Positions 1 to 6,805 of a DNA stretch of 27,779 nucleotides are shown one piece after another; position 1 is the first letter of the stretch, and each line of letters begins with the position of its first letter. The stretch covers positions 1 to 27,779 of the forward strand of contig CAITSH010000210.1 of NCBI GenBank assembly GCA_903895005.1. Reading direction: 5' to 3'. A model generated the notes under the pieces. It saw only the letters and a list, made by a program, of their open reading frames with translations. It searched no databases and was not told the origin of the DNA. The position numbers were made by a program, and so were the translations under genes. The stretch comes from an uncultured Pseudomonadota bacterium. Lineage in GTDB: Bacteria; Pseudomonadota; Gammaproteobacteria; Burkholderiales; SG8-39.

Positions 1-515
1 ACCACCACGCCATCATCGTCGGCTACGATCACGTCGCCTGGATTGACCAGCGCACCCGCGCAAACCACCGGGATATTCACCGAACCCACGGTGGCCTTTA
101 CGGTCCCCTTGGCCGAAATGGCTTTTGGCCAGACCGGGAAACCCATTTCACGCAACACGCTGACATCGCGGCAGCCGGCGTCAATGACAAGGCCTTTTGC
201 GCCCCGCGCCTTGAAGGATGTAGCCAGCAGGTCGCCGAACATGCCGTCCTCGTTATCCGCGCTAAGGGCCACTACGACCACATCACCGGGATTGATCTGC
301 TCGGCGGCCACATGCAGCATCCAGTTGTCACCCGGATGCGCAAGCACTGTGACCGCGCTGCCGGCGATGGCGGCGCCAGGATAGATAGGCCGCATATACG
401 ACTTCATCAGGCCGGCACGGCCGAAGGCTTCGTGCACGGTTGCAACGCCCATGCGCCCCAGGGTGTCGATGACCGCCTGGTCCGCGCGCGGGATGTTACG
501 AACGACAACACTCAT
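1..515 (-). CDS. ligK: 4-carboxy-4-hydroxy-2-oxoadipate aldolase / oxaloacetate decarboxylase (LigK), 3' end cut off
   Basis: The first 171 residues are present; the C-terminus lies beyond the left edge. The protein belongs to the RraA-like class II aldolases. The family signature GCRD (residues 114-117) supplies the substrate-binding Arg116 and the metal-binding Asp117, and the stretches HPGDNWM (60-66), FGDLLATS (93-100) and [12 protein letters not shown] (150-161) are typical of this enzyme. It cleaves 4-carboxy-4-hydroxy-2-oxoadipate to pyruvate and oxaloacetate, the last step of protocatechuate 4,5-cleavage and of gallate breakdown, and commonly also decarboxylates oxaloacetate. It acts in the cytoplasm with Mg or Mn. 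The ATG at 515 has GGAG about 7 nt upstream. It follows ligJ, which makes its substrate, and is separated from it by 85 bp holding a short tandem repeat. The assignment to this exact activity rather than a generic RraA-like protein rests on high motif conservation and on ligJ. Confidence 0.9.
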   Translation of the reverse strand, partial: MSVVVRNIPRADQAVIDTLGRMGVATVHEAFGRAGLMKSYMRPIYPGAAIAGSAVTVLAHPGDNWMLHVAAEQINPGDVVVVALSADNEDGMFGDLLATSFKARGAKGLVIDAGCRDVSVLREMGFPVWPKAISAKGTVKATVGSVNIPVVCAGALVNPGDVIVADDDGVV

Positions 516-556
516 GCTTTTTCTCCAGACTGAACCGCAATCCACAATTTTCCTAA

Positions 557-598
557 CCCTAGACCCTAGACCCTCGACCTTAGACCCTCGACCTTAGA
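557..598. repeat. Six tandem 7-bp units between ligJ and ligK
   Basis: Six heptamers follow each other: ccctaga, ccctaga, ccctcga, ccttaga, ccctcga, ccttaga. The last four form a perfect double copy of the 14-mer ccctcgaccttaga (571-598). The array fills most of the gap between two pathway genes. There is no dyad symmetry long enough to call a terminator. Function is unknown; slippage-prone spacer DNA is the simplest reading. Confidence 0.85.
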
Positions 599-600
599 AC

Positions 601-1605
601 TTAGGCATTGAGGCGGCTGAATACGCGGCGTGCGTTACCCTCGAATATCTTTTTCTTGTCCTCGGCGCTGAGCGTTGAAGCTTCGATGTAGCGCTTGGTG
701 TCATCGTAGTAATGCCCGGACTCCGGATCGACGCCGCGCACCGCCCCCACCATCTCAGACGCGAACAGGATGTTGTCCGCCGGTATGACCTTGAGAAGCA
801 GGTCTATGCCGGGCTGGTGGTAGACACAGGTATCGAAAAAAACGTTCTTCAACAGGTGTTCCTTCAGCGGCGGCAGCTTCATATCCTGCGCGAGTCCGCG
901 AAACCGCCCCCAGTGATACGGCGCGGCGCCGCCGCCATGCGGCACGATGAACTTGAGCGTCGGAAAATCCTTGAAAAGGTTCGAGGTCAGAAACTGCATG
1001 AACGCCGTAGTGTCAGCGTTCAGATAATGCGCGCCCGTGGTGTGAAAACAGGCGTTGCAACTCGTGCTAACGTGCACCATCGCAGGCACATCGAGCTCGA
1101 CCATTTTTTCGTAAAGCGGATACCACCACTTGTCGGTAAGCGGCGGATCCTTCCAGTGACCGCCGGAAGGATCCGGGTTGAGGTTGCAGCCTATGAATCC
1201 GAGTTCCTTGACGCAACGTTCGAGTTCCGGAATGCAGCTTGCAGGCGGAACGCCCGCTGACTGTGGCAGCTGGCATACGCCGACAAAATTCTTCGGGTAC
1301 AGCTGGCAGACGCGGTAAATGAGGTCGTTGCAAATCCGCGACCAATCCGAACTGGTGATGGCATTTCCGATGTGGTGAGCCATGAAACTGGCGCGCGGCG
1401 AAAAAATAGTCAAGTCGGTGCCACGCTCGCGCTGGATCTTGAGTTGCGCGCCTTCAAGGGATTCACGGATCTCATCATCACTGATGACCAGTTCCGACAG
1501 CTTGGGCGCCGCCGCGGGGTTTTTCAGTGCGTCGACCTGCCGTTGCCGCCAGGTTTCGAGCTGCTTGGGGGCCGTCGTGTAATGGCCGTGGCAATCGATG
1601 ATCAT
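601..1605 (-). CDS. ligJ: 4-oxalomesaconate hydratase (LigJ)
   Basis: A 334-residue amidohydrolase-superfamily protein, the usual LigJ length. It adds water to 4-oxalomesaconate to give 4-carboxy-4-hydroxy-2-oxoadipate in the protocatechuate 4,5-cleavage pathway. The zinc ligands known for LigJ are all at the expected places: His6 and His8 in DCHGHY, His178 in MVHVS, and Glu284 in FASEMVGAVRG. That Glu, where most relatives have Asp, is the hallmark that separates LigJ from ACMSD-type decarboxylases. His223 (VPHGGG) is also kept, as are ELGFIGCNLNPDP (134-146) and NVFFDTCVYHQPGI (254-267). The ATG at 1605 starts directly at the beta-1 metal strand; its ribosome site is weak (an A/G-rich GGAAAAC run). 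The next gene downstream, ligK, consumes its product, and the pair is expected to be co-transcribed with the upstream genes. Confidence 0.93.
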   Translation of the reverse strand: MIIDCHGHYTTAPKQLETWRQRQVDALKNPAAAPKLSELVISDDEIRESLEGAQLKIQRERGTDLTIFSPRASFMAHHIGNAITSSDWSRICNDLIYRVCQLYPKNFVGVCQLPQSAGVPPASCIPELERCVKELGFIGCNLNPDPSGGHWKDPPLTDKWWYPLYEKMVELDVPAMVHVSTSCNACFHTTGAHYLNADTTAFMQFLTSNLFKDFPTLKFIVPHGGGAAPYHWGRFRGLAQDMKLPPLKEHLLKNVFFDTCVYHQPGIDLLLKVIPADNILFASEMVGAVRGVDPESGHYYDDTKRYIEASTLSAEDKKKIFEGNARRVFSRLNA

Positions 1606-1688
1606 GTTTTCCGTTTCCCTTTTGTGAACCTTCAGCGGTTAAATCTTCGGCGCATAGACCTTTGGTTGAATTCCCGGCGGCAGCGTCC

Positions 1689-2798
1689 TCAGCCCCAGAC
1701 CTCATGCGCCACTTCGACGATGAGCTGCAGTTTTTTCCACTGGTCCTCGGCGGTTAGCTTGTTGCCGTGGTGCGTCGAGGCAAAACCGCACTGGGGTGAC
1801 AGGCACAGGTTTTCCAGAGGTACGTACTTGGCCGCCTCATCGATACGGCGCTTCAAAAGATCCTTGGATTCGAGCACCGGCGACTTGGAGGTCACCAGCC
1901 CGAGCACGACCTTCTTGTCCTTGGGCATGAAGCGCAGCGGCTCAAACCCGCCGGCACGGTCCGAGTCGTACTCCAGGAAAAACCCGTCAACCTTTACCTC
2001 GTTGAACACCGCCTCGGCCACCGTATCGTAACCACCCGAGGCCACCCACGAACTCATAAAATTGCCGCGGCAGGTGTGCATGGTGACGTTGAGCCCGGCG
2101 GGGCGTCCGGCCAGCGCCTTGTTGATCGCTGCGGCGTAGGTGTGCACCAGCTCGCTCGGGTTGTCACCGCGCGTCACCGTCATCGCACGAAATTTTTCAT
2201 CGCACAACATGGAGTAACTGGTGTCGTCAATCTGCAAGTAATTGCAGCCGGCGGCCGCGAGGTCACGAATTTCTTCCTGGTAGGCGCGGCCGACGTCATC
2301 CCAGAATTCAGCCATGTCCGGGTAGGCTTCCCTGCTGACCGAGTTGCGCCCGCCACGATGGTGCAGCATGGCCGGCGCGGGAATGGTCATCTTGGGCGTG
2401 TTCTTGGTGACCGACTTTAAAAATTTGAAGTGATCGACAAACACCGGCTTGGTGCGGCGCAGCTTGCTGCCTACAAACATGATGGGCGGCATATCGTCGT
2501 TCTTGATGCCCTGGAAGGCCGCCACGCCGGGGTCGGGCTTGGTTTCCACGCCGGCAAACCCGGACAAAAAGTCCACATGCCACCAGTCACGGCGAAACTC
2601 GCCGTCGGTGACCGCCTGGATGCCGACGCCCTCTTGACGCGCGACCGCTTCGCGTATGCACTTGTCCTCGATTACCGTCAGCGCGTCCCTGGTGATTTCT
2701 CCACGCTTGAATTTGGCGCGCGACTCATGCAATTCGACGGGACGCAGCAGACTGCCGACTTGGTCGGCGCGAAACGGGGGTTTGGTGGTTACGCTCAT
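1689..2798 (-). CDS. Short MetE-like (cobalamin-independent methionine synthase II family) zinc protein
   Basis: A 369-residue protein of the UROD/MetE-like barrel family, equal to the C-terminal half of MetE (YxjG/YxjH type) with no N-terminal MetE domain. The zinc set of MetE can be matched: His241 and Cys243 (MHTCRG), Glu276 (FFLEYDSD) and Cys337 (SPQCGFAS). Other family marks are the start FRADQVGSLLRP (9-20), the TDGEFRRDWW motif (64-73) and LQIDDTSYSM (188-197), near the place where MetE binds homocysteine. This suggests a zinc-activated thiol methyl or alkyl transfer, but the real donor and acceptor are unknown. The start at 2798 has a strong AAGGAGAG site 4-6 nt away. It sits between the decarboxylase gene and ligJ in the same direction, so a role in aromatic catabolism, such as handling a methyl group from a methoxylated substrate, is possible but only inferred. 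Confidence 0.75.
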   Translation of the reverse strand: MSVTTKPPFRADQVGSLLRPVELHESRAKFKRGEITRDALTVIEDKCIREAVARQEGVGIQAVTDGEFRRDWWHVDFLSGFAGVETKPDPGVAAFQGIKNDDMPPIMFVGSKLRRTKPVFVDHFKFLKSVTKNTPKMTIPAPAMLHHRGGRNSVSREAYPDMAEFWDDVGRAYQEEIRDLAAAGCNYLQIDDTSYSMLCDEKFRAMTVTRGDNPSELVHTYAAAINKALAGRPAGLNVTMHTCRGNFMSSWVASGGYDTVAEAVFNEVKVDGFFLEYDSDRAGGFEPLRFMPKDKKVVLGLVTSKSPVLESKDLLKRRIDEAAKYVPLENLCLSPQCGFASTHHGNKLTAEDQWKKLQLIVEVAHEVWG

Positions 2799-2897
2799 TA
2801 CTCTCTCCTTGTGTTGTTTTAGTGTGGTCTTCGTGCTGCTTTAAGTTTGTTGCTGTTTTGGTTCTCATTGCGTGCAACCGAGCGGCGTTTGGCATAC

Positions 2898-2931
2898 GGC
2901 TTGGCCCTTGTTCAGTGCTATGCGCCAAGCC
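2898..2931. other. Inverted repeat across the 3' end of the decarboxylase gene
   Basis: GGCTTGGC (2898-2905) and GCCAAGCC (2924-2931) form a perfect 8-bp stem with an 18-nt loop that overlaps the last codons and stop of the leftward decarboxylase gene. There is no U-run right after it, so it may be an RNA-processing or attenuation hairpin rather than a full terminator. The gap to the MetE-like gene (2799-2917) holds nothing else recognisable. Confidence 0.35.
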
Positions 2932-3826
2932 CCCGGGTGGTGTCATCAAACAACTCATCCACCGTCAGGCGACGCGCCAGCAGGCCCTGGGCGTACGCGT
3001 ACTCGAGAATTATTTCAAGACTGGGGCGGCAGGCTTCAACCCCGAATGGGAAAAAATCGGTCGCCCCCGGCGCAGGAGCAGGCGACCTTGCCTTGCTCTC
3101 CGATAGCATTCGATAGACCTCGCGCACCACATCCGGCCGGGTCTTGGACAGCGTTTCACTCACCACCACAAGATGATTGACCGGCACCGCCTTATGGCGC
3201 TCGCACCAGGCTTTCGCCGCGGCCTGTGGATCGGGGATAACCGGCATGAGGCGCGCATCGTCCGGCGCATCGTTACCCACAATGATGGCATCGAGTTCGC
3301 CCGCAAGGAGCATGGGCAACAACTGCTTTTCCTTGCCCGCACGCTCCACCTGCGGCGGATCCTTGTATTCGGCCAGGTGTCCGTCCTCGAAACCAACCCA
3401 CTGGATACTGTCGAGGTCAACCGCATAATCGCGCTGCAGGATCCCGCGTATCCACGCCGGCGTGGTCTGCGCATAGGAGCGCATCCCGACGCGCTTGCCC
3501 GCAAGTCCGGACGGATCCAGATATCCGCGTTCAGCGTTATAGATGAGGCACTGGTGTTGGAACCGCCCCGGCCCCACCACAGCCGGCATAAGGACGAGCG
3601 GCTTGCCGTAGGCCTTGGCCTGTAGAAAAGTGACAATCGCCAGTTCGGCAACATCAAACTCCAGATCGCGCACGACGCGCTTGAACGACTGGTTGGGTAC
3701 TTTGGCCTCGACAAAATCAAAGGCCAGCAAATCAGACTTCAGCGCCCCGCCCTTCAGTGCGCGGGTATTCGGATAATCGCCCAGCAGGGTATGGAGCGGG
3801 GTTCCGGCGGTCGATGGGGTGGTCAT
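2918..3826 (-). CDS. 4,5-dihydroxyphthalate decarboxylase-like protein (Pht5 family, periplasmic-binding fold)
   Basis: A 302-residue protein with the type II periplasmic-binding fold used by the Pht5 family. It has the family opening LLGDYPNTRAL, the FDVAELAIVTFL block, the LAGKRVGMRSYAQTTPAWIRG block and a GELDAIIVGN block. There is no signal peptide, which argues for a cytoplasmic enzyme rather than a transport binding protein. Known members decarboxylate 4,5-dihydroxyphthalate to protocatechuate in phthalate degradation; many relatives of unknown activity carry the same name. The start is set at ATG 3826 because the family homology begins there; the open frame continues 50 codons further upstream to 3976, but that part is Arg/Pro-rich and unlike any domain. 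No clear ribosome site is seen. It is the first gene of the leftward set leading to ligJ and ligK, which fits production of protocatechuate. The exact substrate is not proven. Confidence 0.7.
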   Translation of the reverse strand: MTTPSTAGTPLHTLLGDYPNTRALKGGALKSDLLAFDFVEAKVPNQSFKRVVRDLEFDVAELAIVTFLQAKAYGKPLVLMPAVVGPGRFQHQCLIYNAERGYLDPSGLAGKRVGMRSYAQTTPAWIRGILQRDYAVDLDSIQWVGFEDGHLAEYKDPPQVERAGKEKQLLPMLLAGELDAIIVGNDAPDDARLMPVIPDPQAAAKAWCERHKAVPVNHLVVVSETLSKTRPDVVREVYRMLSESKARSPAPAPGATDFFPFGVEACRPSLEIILEYAYAQGLLARRLTVDELFDDTTRGLGA

Positions 3827-3977
3827 GGTGTAAGGCAAGTCAGGGAGTCGGGGTTCGCGGCGGAGCCGGGTTTGTCTTATTTTTGCGTGTCGGTGAAGAA
3901 GGCTTGGGAAAAGGGCTGGAACGCGGGGATTCTGGATCGATGCCGCAGGTAAGTATTTTCGCTCATGACCCCGCAAA

Positions 3978-3992
3978 ATAAAATGGCATTAT
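3978..3992. promoter_or_regulatory. Candidate LysR-type binding site (T-N11-A) in the divergent control region
   Basis: The 229-bp gap 3827-4055 separates the leftward decarboxylase gene set from the rightward LysR gene. It contains ATAAaatggcaTTAT, with 4-bp inverted arms and the T-N11-A core (T3979, A3991) typical of LysR-family sites, in an AT-rich pocket about 65 bp before the regulator start. LysR regulators usually bind such a shared region to repress themselves and activate the divergent operon. The motif is short, so chance is a real alternative. Confidence 0.35.
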
Positions 3993-4055
3993 CTTACTAG
4001 CAGCTATAGCATTGCAGCATTTCCCCGTACCTGAACATCTAAAACCTTACCAGCC

Positions 4056-4964
4056 GTGGATCTCAAACAACTGGACTACTTCGTCCATGTCGCCGAACTG
4101 GGCAGTTTTACCAAAGCGGCCTCGCTGCTCTCGATCGCGCAGCCTGCGCTCAGCCGGCAGGTACGCCAGCTTGAGGTTGAGCTCAAGCAGACGCTGCTTT
4201 ACCGCAATGGTCGCGGCGTCAGCGTTACCGAGGCGGGCAAGCGCCTGGTCTTGCACGCGCGCGGCATTCTGCAGCAGGTGGACCGCGCCCGCGGCGAACT
4301 CGAGGACGTCAAAGGCGCACCGGTCGGGCGCGTTGTCGTCGGTGCCCCCCCAAGCGTCGGAAAAATGCTCACGGTGCCGTTGGTCAAGGCCTTTCGTACG
4401 CACTACCCAGGCGCGTCCCTGGGCATGGTCGAGGGCCTTTCAGTCACCATCCAGGAATGGCTGCTGACCGGTCGGGTCGATCTGGGACTCATCTACAACC
4501 CGGTGCCGGCACCGGCCATAGAAATCACCCCCTTCCTCGCCGAACAACTGTTCCTGATCCGCCCCGCCGAAGCGGGGCGCGCCCGCCAGCCAAAGGCTCT
4601 GGCCTTGCGCGAATTGCCGGACTTCCCTCTGATCATTCCGAGCCGCCCGCACGCAATCCGCATGTACGTCGAGACACAACTGGCCAACCTCGGTCTGAAG
4701 CCCACGGTCGCACTGGAAATCGACGGCGTATCCTCGATCCTGGATCTGGTGCACGAAGGCCACGGCTGCGCGGTTCTCTCACTCAATGCCCTGCATGGGC
4801 ACAAGCGCCGGTTTACCGCCACGCCCTTCAAGCGCCCGCGCCTCACCAGCCACCTGACGCTCGCCGTCTCGGCGCAGCGACCGACAACGCCGCTTACGCG
4901 CAGCACCATTGAGCTGATTCAGAGCATGGGGCCGCAATTGCTCATCAAGGCCTTGCCTCGGTGA
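4056..4964 (+). CDS. LysR-family transcriptional regulator
   Basis: A 302-residue protein of normal LysR length. The N-terminal winged helix-turn-helix spans about residues 1-60, with the recognition region SFTKAASLLSIAQPALSRQ (17-35) and the following VTEAG motif. The rest is the two-lobed effector-binding domain, which in this family senses a pathway intermediate. The start is a GTG at 4056, since the conserved opening MDLKQLDYFVHVAE begins exactly there; no upstream ATG fits in frame. It is transcribed away from the decarboxylase-ligJ-ligK set and shares a control region with it, so it is the likely activator of those genes. The alpha/beta hydrolase gene begins 20 bp downstream and is probably co-transcribed. 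The effector cannot be read from the sequence. Confidence 0.95.
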   Translation: MDLKQLDYFVHVAELGSFTKAASLLSIAQPALSRQVRQLEVELKQTLLYRNGRGVSVTEAGKRLVLHARGILQQVDRARGELEDVKGAPVGRVVVGAPPSVGKMLTVPLVKAFRTHYPGASLGMVEGLSVTIQEWLLTGRVDLGLIYNPVPAPAIEITPFLAEQLFLIRPAEAGRARQPKALALRELPDFPLIIPSRPHAIRMYVETQLANLGLKPTVALEIDGVSSILDLVHEGHGCAVLSLNALHGHKRRFTATPFKRPRLTSHLTLAVSAQRPTTPLTRSTIELIQSMGPQLLIKALPR

Positions 4965-4984
4965 CCCGGTGACGAGGTGATCCC

Positions 4985-5704
4985 ATGGTGAGAGGTCCAT
5001 TACTGCTGCTGCCCGGACTCCTGTGCGATGCCACGGTATGGACGCACCAGGCTACCGCACTGGGCGACATTGCCGACTGCCAGGTGATCGGCTACGGCAA
5101 CGCCGACAGCATAAACGCCATGGCGCGCACGGTACTGCGCCAGGCGCCGGTGAAATTCGCGCTCGCCGGACATTCGATGGGCGGCCGCGTCGCGCTGGAG
5201 GTGGTGCGCCTCGCGCCGCAGCGCATCACCCACCTCGGGTTGTTCGACACCGGCTACCAGGCGCGACCGGCTGGGGAGACTGGAGACCGCGAACGAACCG
5301 AACGCATGGCCTTGCTGGAACTTGCCCGTGGCGAAGGCATGCGGGTCATGGGCGAACGCTGGGCAAAAGGCATGGTGCACATTGACCGTCTTGGCGAAAA
5401 GGCGCTGATGAACGCCATTCTCGACATGATTGACCGCAAGTCGGCGGACACCTTTGCCGCCCAGATCAACGCACTGCTCGGGCGGCCCGAGGCGACTGGC
5501 CTGTTGCCGCATATCACCCAGCCGACCCTGTTACTGTGCGGTCGTGAAGACAGCTGGAGTCCGCTGGCACGGCATGAACAAATGGCGGCGCTGATACCGC
5601 ACGCCACGCTCACGATCATCGAGAACAGCGGGCACATGTCAACCATGGAGCGACCGGAGGCGGTAGCCGCGGCAATGCGGGAGTGGCTTGCGCGCATGCC
5701 CTAA
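4985..5704 (+). CDS. Alpha/beta hydrolase
   Basis: A 239-residue cytoplasmic alpha/beta hydrolase with a complete catalytic triad: nucleophile Ser64 in GHSMGG (62-67), acid Asp189 in CGREDSWSP, and His217 in ENSGHMS. The oxyanion-side motif LLLPGLLCDATVW (7-19) matches the MhpC/enol-lactonase-like group. Such enzymes cleave esters, lactones, thioesters or C-C bonds in aromatic pathways; the substrate here is not identifiable. GAGGTG lies 5-10 nt before the ATG. The gene follows the LysR gene by 20 bp and looks co-transcribed with it. It may act on a side product of the neighbouring phthalate/protocatechuate genes. Confidence 0.87.
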   Translation: MVRGPLLLLPGLLCDATVWTHQATALGDIADCQVIGYGNADSINAMARTVLRQAPVKFALAGHSMGGRVALEVVRLAPQRITHLGLFDTGYQARPAGETGDRERTERMALLELARGEGMRVMGERWAKGMVHIDRLGEKALMNAILDMIDRKSADTFAAQINALLGRPEATGLLPHITQPTLLLCGREDSWSPLARHEQMAALIPHATLTIIENSGHMSTMERPEAVAAAMREWLARMP

Positions 5705-5716
5705 CAGGGTGATGCA

Positions 5717-5740
5717 CTGATCAAGCAATATCCTGATCAG
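5717..5740. terminator. Hairpin between convergent genes, possible weak terminator
   Basis: CTGATCA (5717-5723) and TGATCAG (5734-5740) form a perfect 7-bp stem with a 10-nt loop in the 82-bp gap between the rightward hydrolase and the leftward Bug gene. There is no T-run on either side, so it is at best a weak or Rho-assisted terminator. Confidence 0.3.
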
Positions 5741-5786
5741 GCACTGCGCTGGAAATCCGCGCCAGTCGCGGGTTTCAAGCGCATCA

Positions 5787-6758
5787 CTAATCGGCTTTTA
5801 TGTTTGCGTCGCGGATGGTCTTGCCCATGCGTGCGAGGCCGTCACGGATCGCATCGGTCAGTTGTTCCGGCGAACTGGCGTAAATGTCGTAGCCCTGCTT
5901 GGTCAACTGCTCACGAATCTCCGGCACACTGGCCGCCCTGACGATCTCGGCATTCAGGCGATCGACGATGTCCTTTGGCGTGCCGGCCGGCGCTACGACG
6001 GCAAACCATGTCGCGAATTCAAAGCCGGCGATACCCGCTTCGCGCACCGTCGGCACATCCGGCGTCAGCGGCGAGCGATTCGCGCCGGTGGTGGCGAGCA
6101 GGCGGATCTTGCCGCCCCTGGCCTGCGCACTCATCACGCCCATGCCTTGCGCAAACACCTGCACCTGGCCGCCGATAAGGTCAGTCAGCGCCTGCGCGGC
6201 GCCCTTGTACGGCACATGCGTCATCTTGATACCGGCCGCGGCGTTGAAAATTTCCATCACCATGTGCTGCGGGCTGCCGCCGCCACCCGAACTGAAATTG
6301 ATGTCCCCGGGCTTTGCTTTGGCCATGGCGACGAGTTCGCCGAGGTTCCTGACTGTCGAGTCGGTGCGAACGGCAATCGCAAAACTGTTGCCGGCAACAC
6401 GCGACACCGGCGCGAGATCCTTGAGCGGGTCGTAGGCCAGCTTGGGATTGAAATTAGGCAGCATTGTCAGGATGGAATCGTTTACGAAGCCTATGGTGTA
6501 ACCATCGGGCGCCGCCTTGGCGATGCGCTCGGTGCCGATCTGCCCGGCCGCGCCGGGTTGGTTTTCCACCACCACCGGGCGCCCGAGGCCTTCCGACAGT
6601 TTCTGGCTTAGCGCCCGCGCGACGTTGTCCACCGCCGTGCCGGCCTGCAGCGGCACAATCATCAGGATGGGCTTGACCGGATAGGCCTGCGCCACCGCGA
6701 CACCGGTGCAAACCAGCCCGGTCGCCAGCACCGCCATTCTCAACGCGAGTCGTTTCAT
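5787..6758 (-). CDS. Tripartite tricarboxylate transporter-type periplasmic binding protein (Bug family), copy 1
   Basis: A 323-residue Bug/TctC protein. A Sec signal peptide covers residues 1 to about 25 (MKRLALRMAVLATG... ending AVAQA), followed by the family opening YPVKPILMIVPLQAG, the VVVENQPGAAGQIG block and the THVPYKGAAQALTDLIGGQ block. Such proteins bind carboxylates in the periplasm and hand them to a TctA/TctB membrane pair, or act as sensors; no membrane gene is in the window. The start is placed at ATG 6758 because GGAGGAGGG lies just upstream and the signal peptide begins there. It is the last gene of the leftward operon that also holds an amidohydrolase, a second Bug gene and a deacetylase. 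The ligand is unknown, but the context suggests an aromatic or amide-linked acid. Confidence 0.95.
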   Translation of the reverse strand: MKRLALRMAVLATGLVCTGVAVAQAYPVKPILMIVPLQAGTAVDNVARALSQKLSEGLGRPVVVENQPGAAGQIGTERIAKAAPDGYTIGFVNDSILTMLPNFNPKLAYDPLKDLAPVSRVAGNSFAIAVRTDSTVRNLGELVAMAKAKPGDINFSSGGGGSPQHMVMEIFNAAAGIKMTHVPYKGAAQALTDLIGGQVQVFAQGMGVMSAQARGGKIRLLATTGANRSPLTPDVPTVREAGIAGFEFATWFAVVAPAGTPKDIVDRLNAEIVRAASVPEIREQLTKQGYDIYASSPEQLTDAIRDGLARMGKTIRDANIKAD

Positions 6759-6805
6759 ATTGCCCTCCTCCGTAGTGCACGCCGGCATGCGCCGGTCAGA
6801 AATTT

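Noticed and set aside
2725..2958. A 77-codon leftward frame overlapping the MetE-like gene start.
   Set aside because: Overlaps two real genes in another frame, no ribosome site, no domain.
3827..3976. A 50-codon N-terminal extension of the Pht5-like protein.
   Set aside because: Arg/Pro-rich, not part of the family, and it would occupy the shared LysR control region.
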